Under the pieces are notes generated by a model, which saw only the letters and a program-made list of their open reading frames with translations, made no database searches and was not told where the DNA came from. From a virus, in the IMG/VR virus record IMGVR_UViG_3300010374_000221, positions 1-45,117 of that record: a stretch of DNA of 45,117 nt. The stretch is one strand, 5' to 3'. A program made the position numbers and the translations under genes. Position 1 is the first letter of the stretch, and each line of letters starts with the position of its first letter. Positions 14,670-22,765 of this stretch are shown here, in pieces.

Positions 14670-14746
14670 TGGTGGGCCCGGCAGGACTCGAACCCGCGAC
14701 CTAGCCGTTATGAGCGGCCAGCTCTAACCAACTGAGCTACAGGCCC
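14670..14746 (-). tRNA. tRNA with anticodon CAU, most like tRNA-Ile2 (lysidine type)
   Basis: The 77-nt minus-strand sequence folds as a full cloverleaf. The acceptor GGGCCTG pairs with CGGGCCC plus discriminator A and an encoded CCA; the D arm is GCTC...GAGC, the anticodon stem GGCCG/CGGCT with loop CTCATAA, the variable loop AGGTC, and the T arm GCGGG-TTCGAGT-CCTGC. The CAU anticodon allows Met or Ile2. The stem and loop lack the initiator features and look most like Ile2, where TilS changes C34 to lysidine so that AUA is read. It is a phage-borne tRNA, antisense to all neighbours. Confidence 0.9.
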
Positions 14747-14789
14747 CACCGCCAGCGCCCATAGCGGTTTCCCAACATTGCAAACAAGA

Positions 14790-14816
14790 GCCGCAAGCCC
14801 TCCGGGCTCCTGCGGC
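14790..14816. terminator. GC-rich hairpin between the tRNA and the methyltransferase genes
   Basis: GCCGCA-AGCCC pairs with GGGCT-CC-TGCGGC around a TCC loop. It lies upstream of the tRNA on its own strand and just before the ParB-methyltransferase gene on the other. No T-run follows on either strand, so a structural or attenuating role is as likely as termination. Confidence 0.35.
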
Positions 14817-14838
14817 CGAACCCGTTTCAAGGACATCT

Positions 14839-16080
14839 ATGGATCAGAACTGGCCGGCCCAGAACAGTGAGTTCTGGCCGATAGAGAAGATCACGCCCTA
14901 CGCGCGCAATTCTCGCACGCACTCCGACGAGCAGGTCGCACAGATCGCGGCCTCGATCCGCGAATGGGGCTGGACCAACCCGGTGCTGGTCGACGAGGAT
15001 GGCGGCCTGATCGCCGGTCACGGCCGGCTTTTGGCGGCACGCAAGCTGGGCCTGACGCAGATCCCGACTATGGTCGCCAAGGGCTGGAGCGAGGCCCAGA
15101 AGAAGGCCTACGTGATCGCCGACAACAAGCTGGCGCTGAACGCTGGCTGGGACGCGGAATTGCTGCGTGTCGAACTGACTGACTTGCAGGCCTTCGACTT
15201 CGACCTGGGGCTCACCGGCTTTTCCGATGACGAACTGGCTGCGCTGACCGCGGTGAAAACCGACGGGTTGACCGATCCCGACGAGGCTCCCAACCCTCCG
15301 GAAATTCCGGTGAGTTGCCTGGGCGACGTCTGGCTGCTGGGCAAGCACCGGCTGATGTGCGGCGACAGCACCAGTGTCGACGACATGGAAAAGCTGACCG
15401 CCGGGCAGATGGTGGACATGTGGCTCACCGATCCGCCGTACAATGTCGCCTATGAGGGCGGCACCAAGGACAAGCTGACCATCCAGAATGACAACATGGC
15501 GGACGACGATTTCCGCCAGTTCCTGCGCGATGCCTATGTCGCCGCCAGCACGGTGATGAAGCCGGGCGCGGTGTTCTATATCTGGCACGCCGACAGCGAG
15601 GGCTACAATTTCCGGGGCGCGGCGCGTGATGCCGGTTGGACAGTACGTCAGTGTCTGATCTGGAAGAAGTCGTCTCAGGTGATGGGGCGCCAGGACTATC
15701 ACTGGCGGCACGAGCCCTGCCTCTATGGCTGGAAGGACGGCGCCGGGCACCTGTGGGCGAGCGATCGCAAGCAGACGACCATTCTTGAATTCGACAAGCC
15801 GTCACGCAATGGCGAACACCCGACCATGAAGCCGGTCGCACTGTTCGAGTACCAGATGCTCAACAACACCAAGGGTGGCGACATCGTGCTCGACAGCTTC
15901 GGCGGATCAGGCACGACCCTGATTGCCGCCGAGAAGAATGGCCGCATCGCGCGGTTGATGGAACTCGACCCGCGCTACTGTGACGTGATCATCCGGCGCT
16001 GGCAGGACTTTACCGGCCATACCGCCACCCTCGAAGCCGACGGGCGAACCTTCGCTGACGTTAGCGAACAACCACGGTAA
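14839..16080 (+). CDS. ParB-domain fused DNA methyltransferase (beta-class N4/N6)
   Basis: In this 413-residue protein, residues 13-100 are a ParB/Srx-like domain (ITPYARNSRTHSDEQVAQIAASI, then GLIAGHGRLLAARKLG). A methyltransferase follows with the catalytic TDPPYN at about 196-201 ahead of the AdoMet site DSFGGSGTT at about 352-360, the order of beta-class N6-adenine or N4-cytosine enzymes. The DPPY motif favours adenine. ParB-methyltransferase fusions are common in alphaproteobacterial prophages and probably protect phage DNA or regulate genes. No cognate nuclease lies beside it, so it is an orphan enzyme, next to a second methyltransferase. Confidence 0.9.
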   Translation: MDQNWPAQNSEFWPIEKITPYARNSRTHSDEQVAQIAASIREWGWTNPVLVDEDGGLIAGHGRLLAARKLGLTQIPTMVAKGWSEAQKKAYVIADNKLALNAGWDAELLRVELTDLQAFDFDLGLTGFSDDELAALTAVKTDGLTDPDEAPNPPEIPVSCLGDVWLLGKHRLMCGDSTSVDDMEKLTAGQMVDMWLTDPPYNVAYEGGTKDKLTIQNDNMADDDFRQFLRDAYVAASTVMKPGAVFYIWHADSEGYNFRGAARDAGWTVRQCLIWKKSSQVMGRQDYHWRHEPCLYGWKDGAGHLWASDRKQTTILEFDKPSRNGEHPTMKPVALFEYQMLNNTKGGDIVLDSFGGSGTTLIAAEKNGRIARLMELDPRYCDVIIRRWQDFTGHTATLEADGRTFADVSEQPR

Positions 16081-16088
16081 CAACGTGC

Positions 16089-17114
16089 ATGACATGGCTC
16101 TATCTCCCCCCGGATACGCTCCAGGGCGCGATGACGCATGCCTGCACGGACTTTCCCTGTGCGCCGGTGCAGGCGGGCTCGACCTCGGCCTCCACATCGC
16201 CTGTCCCGGATACCGCACTGTGGGTTACGTCGAGCGGGAAGCCTTCGCAGCGGCCACTCTCGTGGCGCGGATGGAAGACAAAGCCCTGGATCCGGCGCCT
16301 GTCTGGGACGACCTTACAACCTTCGACGGCCGGCCATGGCGCGGCGTCGTGGATATCCTCACTGCGGGCTACCCGTGCCAGCCATTCTCGGTTGCCGGAC
16401 GGCGTCTCGGCGAGGCTGATCCGCGCCATCTCTGGCCCCATGTCGCCCGGATCATCCGCGAATGCGATCCTGGCCTCGTCTTCCTCGAAAATGTCGCCAA
16501 TCATCTGCGCCTCGGATTTCCCGAAGTCGCGCGAGAACTGGTCGGCATGGGCTACCGGCTTGCGGCAGGATTGTTTACAGCGGCGGAAGTCGGCGCGCCG
16601 CACCGGCGGGAACGCCTGTTCATCCTCGCCGTCCGAGAAAACGGCGATCTGGCCAACGCCAAAGGCGATCACGGGCGGGCCGAACTCGAAACGTGCGGAG
16701 CGCGGCGCGGGTGGACCGGACCTGCAGGAAGTGGCGGCCCAGTGGCCGACGCCGATGGCGAGCGACGGGAACAAGCCGAGTGCGGGCAACCGCAAGACGG
16801 CGGACCTGACCCATGCGGCCGGCATGTGGATGACCCCGACGGCCCGGGACTACAAGGATGGATCGACCAGTCTTGCCAATGTGCCGGTGAACGGCCTGCT
16901 TGGCCGCCAGGTCCTGACGACACCGCCGCGTGGGACCGATATCTCGGACACGCGCCGGACCTTGAACCCGCTGTTCGTCGAGGCGCTGATGGGCTGGCCC
17001 ACCGGGTGGACCGGCTTCGACTTTGCGGAAACGGAGTGGTCCCCCTGGTTGCGGCGCATGCGCTGCGAACTCTCGCGTCTCAGCTCGTCCGGCATCGGAG
17101 CAGCCAAGGTATGA
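16089..17114 (+). other. Overlapping +1-frame ORF with WPTP-type methyltransferase C-terminus
   Basis: This frame is open for 341 codons over the C5-methyltransferase. From about 16640 it encodes WPTP repeats (16650, 16743, WMTP at 16827) and ends LNPLFVEALMGWPTGWTGF ... EWSPWLRRMRCELSRL. That pattern is known to me as the C-terminus of many phage C5-methyltransferases. Its stop (17112-17114) lies 3 nt before the terminase start, a cleaner junction than the other frame gives. The N-terminal half of this frame has no family features. It may be a frameshift product, a relic of a frame exchange, or an accident of dual coding. Confidence 0.4.
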
Positions 17115-17164
17115 CGGATGAAGCCCGGAACGAAACCCAAACCAACCCATCTGAAGCTGATTGA
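16094..17164 (+). CDS. C5-cytosine DNA methyltransferase (Dcm-like)
   Basis: The 356-residue protein shows motif I LSLCAGAGGLDLGL (about residues 20-33), the catalytic PCQ in GYPCQPFSVAGRR (Cys95), motif VI ENV (132-134), motif VIII HRRERLFILAV and a C-terminal motif GNGVVPLVAAHAL (from 312). It transfers methyl to C5 of cytosine, presumably protecting phage DNA. GTG 16085 is another start. The end runs 47 nt into the terminase gene. The target-recognition part shows LANAKG and VADADG repeats. The +1 frame of the same region is also open and family-like; see the next feature. Confidence 0.85.
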   Translation: MALSPPGYAPGRDDACLHGLSLCAGAGGLDLGLHIACPGYRTVGYVEREAFAAATLVARMEDKALDPAPVWDDLTTFDGRPWRGVVDILTAGYPCQPFSVAGRRLGEADPRHLWPHVARIIRECDPGLVFLENVANHLRLGFPEVARELVGMGYRLAAGLFTAAEVGAPHRRERLFILAVRENGDLANAKGDHGRAELETCGARRGWTGPAGSGGPVADADGERREQAECGQPQDGGPDPCGRHVDDPDGPGLQGWIDQSCQCAGERPAWPPGPDDTAAWDRYLGHAPDLEPAVRRGADGLAHRVDRLRLCGNGVVPLVAAHALRTLASQLVRHRSSQGMTDEARNETQTNPSEAD

Positions 17165-17600
17165 GGGTAATCGCGGCAAGCGAGCCCTGAACCGCAAGGA
17201 GGCCAAGGCCAAGGCGGCCATTCCCGCACCGCCCCACCATCTGACCGCCGATGCGGTCGAGGAATGGAACCGGGTGGCAACCGAACTCTACAACCTCGGG
17301 ATCCTCTCCGAGATCGATCGAGCCGCGCTCGCCGCCTACACACAAGCCTATGGCCGCTGGGTCCAGGCCGAACGCGCGATCGCGAAAATGGCCGAGAAGG
17401 ACCAGCTGACCGGCGGCCTGATGATCAAGACCTCCAACGGCAACGCGATCCAGAACCCGCTGGTGGGCACCGCCAACAAAGCGGCAGCGGACATGATGCG
17501 TTACGCCGCAGAATTCGGGATGACGCCGAGTGCCAGGAGCAGGATCGCGGCCCAGCCGCCAGAAGAAGGCACGGACCCCGCCGACCGCTTCTTCGCCTGA
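17118..17600 (+). CDS. Terminase small subunit, P27 family
   Basis: The 160-residue protein has the P27 hallmark: GTKPKPTHLKLIEGNRGKR at the start, then PAPPHHLTADAVEEWNRV and LYNLGILSEIDRAALAAYTQAYGRW, with NPLVGTANKAAADMMRYAAEFGMTPSARSRI at the end. It binds the packaging site and brings in the large subunit. A clear cos or pac site could not be seen in the upstream sequence. The gene overlaps the start chosen for the large subunit. Confidence 0.92.
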   Translation: MKPGTKPKPTHLKLIEGNRGKRALNRKEAKAKAAIPAPPHHLTADAVEEWNRVATELYNLGILSEIDRAALAAYTQAYGRWVQAERAIAKMAEKDQLTGGLMIKTSNGNAIQNPLVGTANKAAADMMRYAAEFGMTPSARSRIAAQPPEEGTDPADRFFA

Positions 17601-19353
17601 CCGGACACTGGCCTATGCCAAGGCGGTGGTCTCGGGCGAGGTCGTCGCCGGACCGCATGTGCGCAATTCCTGTCGCAGGCACATTGCGGATCTCGCGCGC
17701 AAGGACGGTATCTGGTTCGACCACGAGGCCGCCAACCATGCCTTCGCCTTCTTCGAGGAGGTTCTGAAGCTTTCCGAGGGCCAGTTTGAGGGCGAACCCT
17801 TCGAGTTGCAGCCCAGCCAGGCGTTCATCGTTGGCTCGCTGTTCGGCTGGAAACGCCAGGATGGGCGTCGCCGTTTCCGCCGCGCCTATATCGAACAGGG
17901 CAAGGGTAACGGTAAATCACCGGTTGCAGGGGGCATCGGCATCTACGGGATGACGGCCTGCAAGGAAGCGGGCGCCCAGATCTATGCGGCGGCCGCCAAG
18001 AAGGAGCAGGCCAACATCCTGTTCCGCGACGCGGTGCGGATGGTCCGGCAATCGCCCGCGCTGGCCCGGCGGCTCGAGTTTTCCGGAGGCCCGGGACGCG
18101 AGTTCAACATCGCGCATCTGTCCTCGGCCAGTTTCTTCCGACCGGTGTCACGCGACACGGGCAAGACCGGCTCGGGGCCGCGGCCCTATTTTGTGCTGGC
18201 GGACGAGATCCACGAGCTTCCGGATCGCTCGATCATCGAGATGCTGGAGCGCGGCTTCAAATTCCGCCGCGATCCGCTCCTGTTCATGATCACGAACTCA
18301 GGCTCGGACCGCAATTCGGTCGCATGGGAGGAACACGAACACGCGATCCGGGTGGCGGCGGGCAATCCCGATGCGGGGACCGACCCGACATTCCTGGGCC
18401 AGGTCATCGACGACACTACGTTCAGCTATGTCTGTGCGCTGGACGAGGGCGACGACCCGCTGACCGACCCAAGCTGCTGGATCAAGGCCAACCCCCTGCT
18501 CGGCGTGACGATCACCGAGCAGTACCTCTCCGAGGTCGTGGCACAGGCCAAGGCCATTCCGGGCCAGCTGAACGGCATCCTGCGCCTGCATTTCTGCGTC
18601 TGGACCGATGCCGAGACCGCCTGGATGGCGCGCTCGACATTGGAACCCCTGCTGGCGGAGTTCGAACCCAAGGCCGGGCAACCTGTCTGGCTCGGGCTCG
18701 ACCTCAGCCAGAACAGGGATTTGACCGCACTCGCCGCTGTCCAGCGCAATGGCGAAAAGGACGGCAAACCCTGCTTTGATGCCTGGGTCGAGGTCTGGAC
18801 GCCGGGCGACACGCTGGCTGCCCGGGTGCTGCGAGACAAGCAGCCCTATGACCTCTGGGTCGCCGACGGATTTCTCAATGCACCGGCCGGCGAGAACATC
18901 AGCTTTCGTCATGTGGCGCAGGCACTCGCCGAGATGGCCTCGAACTTCCGGGTCGAGACCGTCGCCTATGACCGCTACGCCTTCCGGCGCTTCGAGGATG
19001 AGGTCGCCGAACTCGGCCTCGACCTTGCCTTTGTCGAGCACCCGCAGGGCGGCACCAAGCGGGCCAGGCCTGTGGATGGATCTGTGGAAGGCTTGTGGAT
19101 GCCGGGCTCGCTCCGACACCTCGAAGAACTGATCCTTGAGGGGCGCATCCGCCTCAAACGCAATCCGGTCCTGATTTCAGCAATGATGTCGGCGGTCACC
19201 GAGACCGACCGCTGGGACAACAAGTGGCTCTCCAAGCAGCGGGCCATCAACAAGATCGACGCAGCCGTTGCGCTGTGCATGGCAGTGGGGGCGGCAATGG
19301 CGGGCGATACCAGCGGCTCCATCGACGACTGGCTGAAGAGCCTGGCATCATGA
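17530..19353 (+). CDS. Terminase large subunit (packaging ATPase and nuclease)
   Basis: The ATPase half of this 607-residue protein has the Walker A-like GKGNGKS (about residues 124-130), Walker B VLADE (about 222-226) and the coupling motif FMITNSG. The nuclease half has LGLDLSQNRDLTAL (Asp near 391) and VAYDRYAF, fitting the RNase H-like nuclease of HK97-type terminases. It pumps DNA into the prohead and cuts it. The GTG start at 17530 overlaps the small subunit by 71 nt; homology should begin around TLAYAKAVVSGEVVAGPHV, so a shorter form is possible. The stop overlaps the portal ATG. Confidence 0.92.
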   Translation: MPGAGSRPSRQKKARTPPTASSPDRTLAYAKAVVSGEVVAGPHVRNSCRRHIADLARKDGIWFDHEAANHAFAFFEEVLKLSEGQFEGEPFELQPSQAFIVGSLFGWKRQDGRRRFRRAYIEQGKGNGKSPVAGGIGIYGMTACKEAGAQIYAAAAKKEQANILFRDAVRMVRQSPALARRLEFSGGPGREFNIAHLSSASFFRPVSRDTGKTGSGPRPYFVLADEIHELPDRSIIEMLERGFKFRRDPLLFMITNSGSDRNSVAWEEHEHAIRVAAGNPDAGTDPTFLGQVIDDTTFSYVCALDEGDDPLTDPSCWIKANPLLGVTITEQYLSEVVAQAKAIPGQLNGILRLHFCVWTDAETAWMARSTLEPLLAEFEPKAGQPVWLGLDLSQNRDLTALAAVQRNGEKDGKPCFDAWVEVWTPGDTLAARVLRDKQPYDLWVADGFLNAPAGENISFRHVAQALAEMASNFRVETVAYDRYAFRRFEDEVAELGLDLAFVEHPQGGTKRARPVDGSVEGLWMPGSLRHLEELILEGRIRLKRNPVLISAMMSAVTETDRWDNKWLSKQRAINKIDAAVALCMAVGAAMAGDTSGSIDDWLKSLAS

Positions 19354-20597
19354 ACCTGCTGCAAAAGGCGCTCGGCTACATCGCACGCTCTATCGGCCTG
19401 GCCGACCCACGGCTGGTGCAGGCGGCTGGTGGGCGCACGACCACGACCGGCGAAGTGGTCTCGACCAGCTCGGTGCTGGGGCTCGCCTCGGCCTGGGCTT
19501 GCGTCAACCTGCTGGCCGGTACGATCGCTTCGCTGCCGCTCATGGTCTACCGGACCCGGGGCGGCGCAAGGGCAGTCGCAACCGACCATCCGCTCTACCG
19601 GATCCTGCACGACAGCCCGAACGCCGATCAGACCGCAGTCGATTTCTGGGAGTTCATCTGCGCCTGCATTGAGCTGAACGGCAATGCCTATGCCGAGATC
19701 ATCCGGGGCAGCAACGGCCGGGTCGTAGCGCTGAGCGTTCCGATCGCGCCCGAACTCATGACCGTGCGCCGTCTGCGCGATGGCAGCCTGGAATACGAGT
19801 GGTCGGACAATGGCGTTCGATCCATCGTCAGTCAGGACAACATGCTCCACATCCGGGGCTTTGGCGGCAACCCGCTGGGCGGGCTTTCGACCCTCAGCTT
19901 CGGCCGCCAGACTTTCGGATTGGCGCAGGCCATCGAACGGGCCTCGGGCGACACCTTCCGCAACGGGGTAAGGCCCTCGGGGCTCCTAAAGACCGCTGAC
20001 AGCCTGACCCTCGAACAGCGCAAACAAGCCGAGGAGCTGTTGCAGGAGAAGTTCGCCGGCGCGATCAACGCCGGGCGGCCTATGCTGCTCGATCGCGGCA
20101 TGGACTGGGTCCAGCTCTCGATCAGCCCGGAAGACGCGCAAATGCTACAAAGTCGTGCCTTCTCGGTCGAGGAAGTCTGCCGCTTCTTCGGCGTGCCGCC
20201 GTTCATGGTCGGCCACACCGAGAAGACCACCAGCTGGGGCACCGGTCTCGAACAGCAGACGCTGGGGTTCCAGAAGTTCACGTTGCGCCGGCGTTTGAAG
20301 CGGATCGAACAGGCGCTCGCCAAGCAGCTCCTCTCGCCGGCCGATCGTCAGGCCGGCCTCGTCATTGAATTTAACCTCGAAGGCCTTCTGCGCGGTGACA
20401 GCGCGGCGCGTGCCTCCTTTTACCAGCAGATGCTCACCAACGGCGTGATGACCATCAACGAGGTCCGCGCGCTTGAAAACCTGCCGCCGGTCGAAGGCGG
20501 CGATGTCCCACGCATTCAGATGCAGAACGTGCCCATCAGTCAGGCAGGGTTGCTGCCGCCTGCGCAAGCGAATGCCCCATCGGAGCCCTTCACATGA
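19350..20597 (+). CDS. Portal protein, HK97 family
   Basis: The ATG at 19350 overlaps the terminase stop (ATGA) and gives 415 residues. LGLASAWACVNLLAGTIASLPLMVYR, HPLYRILHDSPN, FWEFICACIELNGNAYAEI and RFFGVPPFMVGHTEKTTSWGTGLEQQ are typical of HK97-type portals. Twelve copies form the ring for DNA entry and tail joining. The end (ALENLPPVEGGDVPRIQMQNVPI) is the usual disordered tail. It overlaps the protease start by 4 nt. Confidence 0.93.
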   Translation: MNLLQKALGYIARSIGLADPRLVQAAGGRTTTTGEVVSTSSVLGLASAWACVNLLAGTIASLPLMVYRTRGGARAVATDHPLYRILHDSPNADQTAVDFWEFICACIELNGNAYAEIIRGSNGRVVALSVPIAPELMTVRRLRDGSLEYEWSDNGVRSIVSQDNMLHIRGFGGNPLGGLSTLSFGRQTFGLAQAIERASGDTFRNGVRPSGLLKTADSLTLEQRKQAEELLQEKFAGAINAGRPMLLDRGMDWVQLSISPEDAQMLQSRAFSVEEVCRFFGVPPFMVGHTEKTTSWGTGLEQQTLGFQKFTLRRRLKRIEQALAKQLLSPADRQAGLVIEFNLEGLLRGDSAARASFYQQMLTNGVMTINEVRALENLPPVEGGDVPRIQMQNVPISQAGLLPPAQANAPSEPFT

Positions 20598-21253
20598 AAC
20601 ATCTCACCCTGACCCTCAAATCCAGTGACCTTCAGGACACCGGTCAGTTCGAGGGCTACGCTTCGACCTTCGGCAATGTCGACCAGGGCGGCGATCTCAT
20701 CGAGCCGGGCGCTTTCCGGGAGAGTGTCGCCAAGGCCCGCGCCGAAGGCTGGGGCATCCCGATGCTCTGGCAGCACGACCAGCGCGAACCCATCGGCGTC
20801 TGGCGCGACATCTTCGAAGATGACCGCGGCCTGTTCGTGCGCGGGCAGCTGATCCTGGACGGCGATCCGGTTGCCCAGCGTGCCTACGGCAAGCTGAAGC
20901 ACGGGGCGCTTGGCGGCCTCTCGATCGGATACACCATCCCCAAGGGCGGTGCGGCTCCCGACCCCTACAAGGCCGGCGTTCTGCGGCTCAAAAAGATCGA
21001 TCTTCGCGAAATCAGCCTCGTCACCATGCCCATGAACACTGAGGCGAAGGTGACGGCGGTCAAGACCGTCACCGACGGGCAGACGATGCCGTCGCTATCC
21101 GATTTTGAGAATTTCCTGCGCGAGGCAGGGTTCTCGAAAAGCCAGGCCACCGCAATCGCGGGGAAAGGCCTCAAATCGCTGCTCCGGAGTGAGTCCGGCA
21201 GTGAGTCCAACACCGACTTTCTGTCGGCTCTTGCCGCGCAAATCCGCGGCTGA
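20594..21253 (+). CDS. HK97-family prohead protease
   Basis: The 219-residue protein has EGYASTFGNVDQGGDLIEPGAF and WQHDQREPIGVW with the catalytic His61, GGLSIGYT with Ser110, and LREISLVTMPMN with Glu139, the serine protease triad region of the U35 family. It cuts the delta domain from the capsid protein during maturation. The C-terminal 70 residues are flexible, as in the family. It starts inside the portal gene end and lies before the capsid gene, as in HK97. Confidence 0.93.
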   Translation: MKHLTLTLKSSDLQDTGQFEGYASTFGNVDQGGDLIEPGAFRESVAKARAEGWGIPMLWQHDQREPIGVWRDIFEDDRGLFVRGQLILDGDPVAQRAYGKLKHGALGGLSIGYTIPKGGAAPDPYKAGVLRLKKIDLREISLVTMPMNTEAKVTAVKTVTDGQTMPSLSDFENFLREAGFSKSQATAIAGKGLKSLLRSESGSESNTDFLSALAAQIRG

Positions 21254-21277
21254 ACCCACCTCCCACGGAGCAATCCC

Positions 21278-22510
21278 ATGACCGAGACCAAGAGCGCCGA
21301 TCAGTTGGCGCAAGAAGTGAAGGCTGCGTTCGATACGCGCCATGACCAGGTAAAAGCCATAGCCGAAGAGGCGCTGGGCAAGGCTGCCAAGGGTGAAGAG
21401 CTCTCGGCCGCGACCAAGCAACTGGCCGACGAGGCGCTGACCGCGCTCAATGAAGCCAAGGCTCGCCTCGACGAGGTCGAGCAGAAGCTCGCCCGCAAGA
21501 AGCAGGACGACGAACGCTCCGACTATCGGACCATCGGTGAACGCGTCGTTTCGTCCGACACCATCAAGCCGTTCCTGAACAGCAAGACCGCCCGCGGCCG
21601 CGCCAGTGTCGAGGTCAAGGCGATCGTCTCTGCCCTCACGACCGATGCCAACGGCTCGGCCGGCGACCTCATCGTGCCCGATCGTCAGCCGGGGATCATC
21701 ACCCCTGGCCAGCGCCGCTTGACGGTCCGCGACCTGCTGACCCCGGGCCGCACCAACAGCAACGCCGTCCAGTATGTGAAGGAAACCGGCTTCACCAATG
21801 CAGCGGCCACCGTTTCGGAAACGGCCGGTGCCACCAAGCCGCAAACCGACATCAAGTTCGATGTCGTGACCAGCAGCGTCACCACGATCGCCCACTGGGT
21901 TCTGGCCACCCGCCAGATCCTGGACGATGTGCCCATGCTGCAGTCCTACATCGACGGCCGCCTGACCTATGGCCTGGCGCTGGTTGAAGAGAACCAGCTG
22001 CTGAACGGCGGCGGTACCGGCACCGATCTGCACGGCGTCTACACACAGGCTACCGCCTTTGCGCCGCCGATCACCATCCCGGCGCCTGTCACCCGCATCG
22101 ATGTCCTGCGCCTCGCCATGCTGCAGACGGCTCTTTCCGAGCTGATGTCGACGGGCGTCGTGCTGCACCCGTCGGACTGGGCGGCGATCGAACTGCTCAA
22201 GGACACGACCGGCCAGTTCATCATCGGCAATCCGCAGGGCAACCTGTCGCCGACCCTTTGGGGTCAGCCGGTGGTGGCAACGCAGTCGATGGCAACGAGC
22301 AAGTTCCTGACCGGCGCCTTCCAGCTGGGCGCGCAGATCTTCGACCGCATGGACGCCATGGTCGAGATCTCGACCGAGGACGACCAGAACTTCCGCAAGA
22401 ACCTGGTGACCGTCCTGGCCGAAGAGCGTCTCGCGCTGGCGGTCTACCGTCCGGAGGCTTTCGTGAAGGGCGACTTCGCTGCTGCTGCCACCGCGGCAAC
22501 GGCCGCCTGA
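21278..22510 (+). CDS. Major capsid protein, HK97 fold with fused scaffold domain
   Basis: The 410-residue protein is preceded by CACGGAG. Residues 1 to about 85 are a charged coiled coil (QLAQEVKAAFDTRHDQVKAIAEEA, LNEAKARLDEVEQKLARKK), the delta scaffold to be cut off by the protease. The rest is the HK97 shell fold (TVRDLLTPGRTNSNAVQYVKE, TIAHWVLATRQILDDVPMLQSYI, PTLWGQPVVATQSM, LGAQIFDRMDAMVEIS). Expression is probably high, with a hairpin right behind the gene. Confidence 0.95.
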   Translation: MTETKSADQLAQEVKAAFDTRHDQVKAIAEEALGKAAKGEELSAATKQLADEALTALNEAKARLDEVEQKLARKKQDDERSDYRTIGERVVSSDTIKPFLNSKTARGRASVEVKAIVSALTTDANGSAGDLIVPDRQPGIITPGQRRLTVRDLLTPGRTNSNAVQYVKETGFTNAAATVSETAGATKPQTDIKFDVVTSSVTTIAHWVLATRQILDDVPMLQSYIDGRLTYGLALVEENQLLNGGGTGTDLHGVYTQATAFAPPITIPAPVTRIDVLRLAMLQTALSELMSTGVVLHPSDWAAIELLKDTTGQFIIGNPQGNLSPTLWGQPVVATQSMATSKFLTGAFQLGAQIFDRMDAMVEISTEDDQNFRKNLVTVLAEERLALAVYRPEAFVKGDFAAAATAATAA

Positions 22511-22516
22511 TGATGC

Positions 22517-22540
22517 AGGGGCCGGTTCATTCCGGCCCCT
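22517..22540 (+). terminator. Perfect GC-rich hairpin after the capsid gene
   Basis: AGGGGCCGG-TTCATT-CCGGCCCCT is a perfect 9-bp stem seven bases after the capsid stop. There is no T-run, so it may protect the capsid mRNA from 3' decay or partly stop transcription to keep downstream connector genes lower. Confidence 0.55.
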
Positions 22541-22564
22541 CTCATCCAACGGAAGGGATAAGCC

Positions 22565-22765
22565 ATGATCCTCAAAGCCCTTGATACCCTGCACATCAGC
22601 TCTGTGAGCTCAAACAATCTGCTGGCCGGCCAGACCTTCGAGCTGGATGACCACTTTGGCCGCCAGCTGATCGAGCGGGGGCTGGCGGTGGAAGTGGTGC
22701 CCGACGAACCGGCGCCTGTGGTCACCCGCAAATCGGGATCCACGCACCGCACCAAGGCGGAATAA
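22565..22765 (+). CDS. Small head protein between capsid and connector, unknown
   Basis: The 66-residue protein (LDTLHISSVSSNNLLAGQTFELDDHFGRQLIERGLAVEV, then a Lys/Arg-rich end) follows a GGAAGGGATAA ribosome region. Short genes of this shape often sit between the HK97 capsid and the first head-tail connector; some are decoration or assembly factors. No domain is recognised. Its TAA overlaps the next ATG by one base. Confidence 0.7.
   Translation: MILKALDTLHISSVSSNNLLAGQTFELDDHFGRQLIERGLAVEVVPDEPAPVVTRKSGSTHRTKAE

Noticed and set aside
16089-16640. N-terminal half of the +1 frame over the C5-methyltransferase as a separate protein
   Set aside because: Serine/arginine-rich sequence without family features, while the other frame here carries all catalytic motifs. 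Only the part from about 16640 is kept as a finding.
21095-22594. Long minus-strand open frame opposite the capsid gene (499 codons)
   Set aside because: Antisense shadow of an HK97 capsid gene; no motif and no ribosome site.
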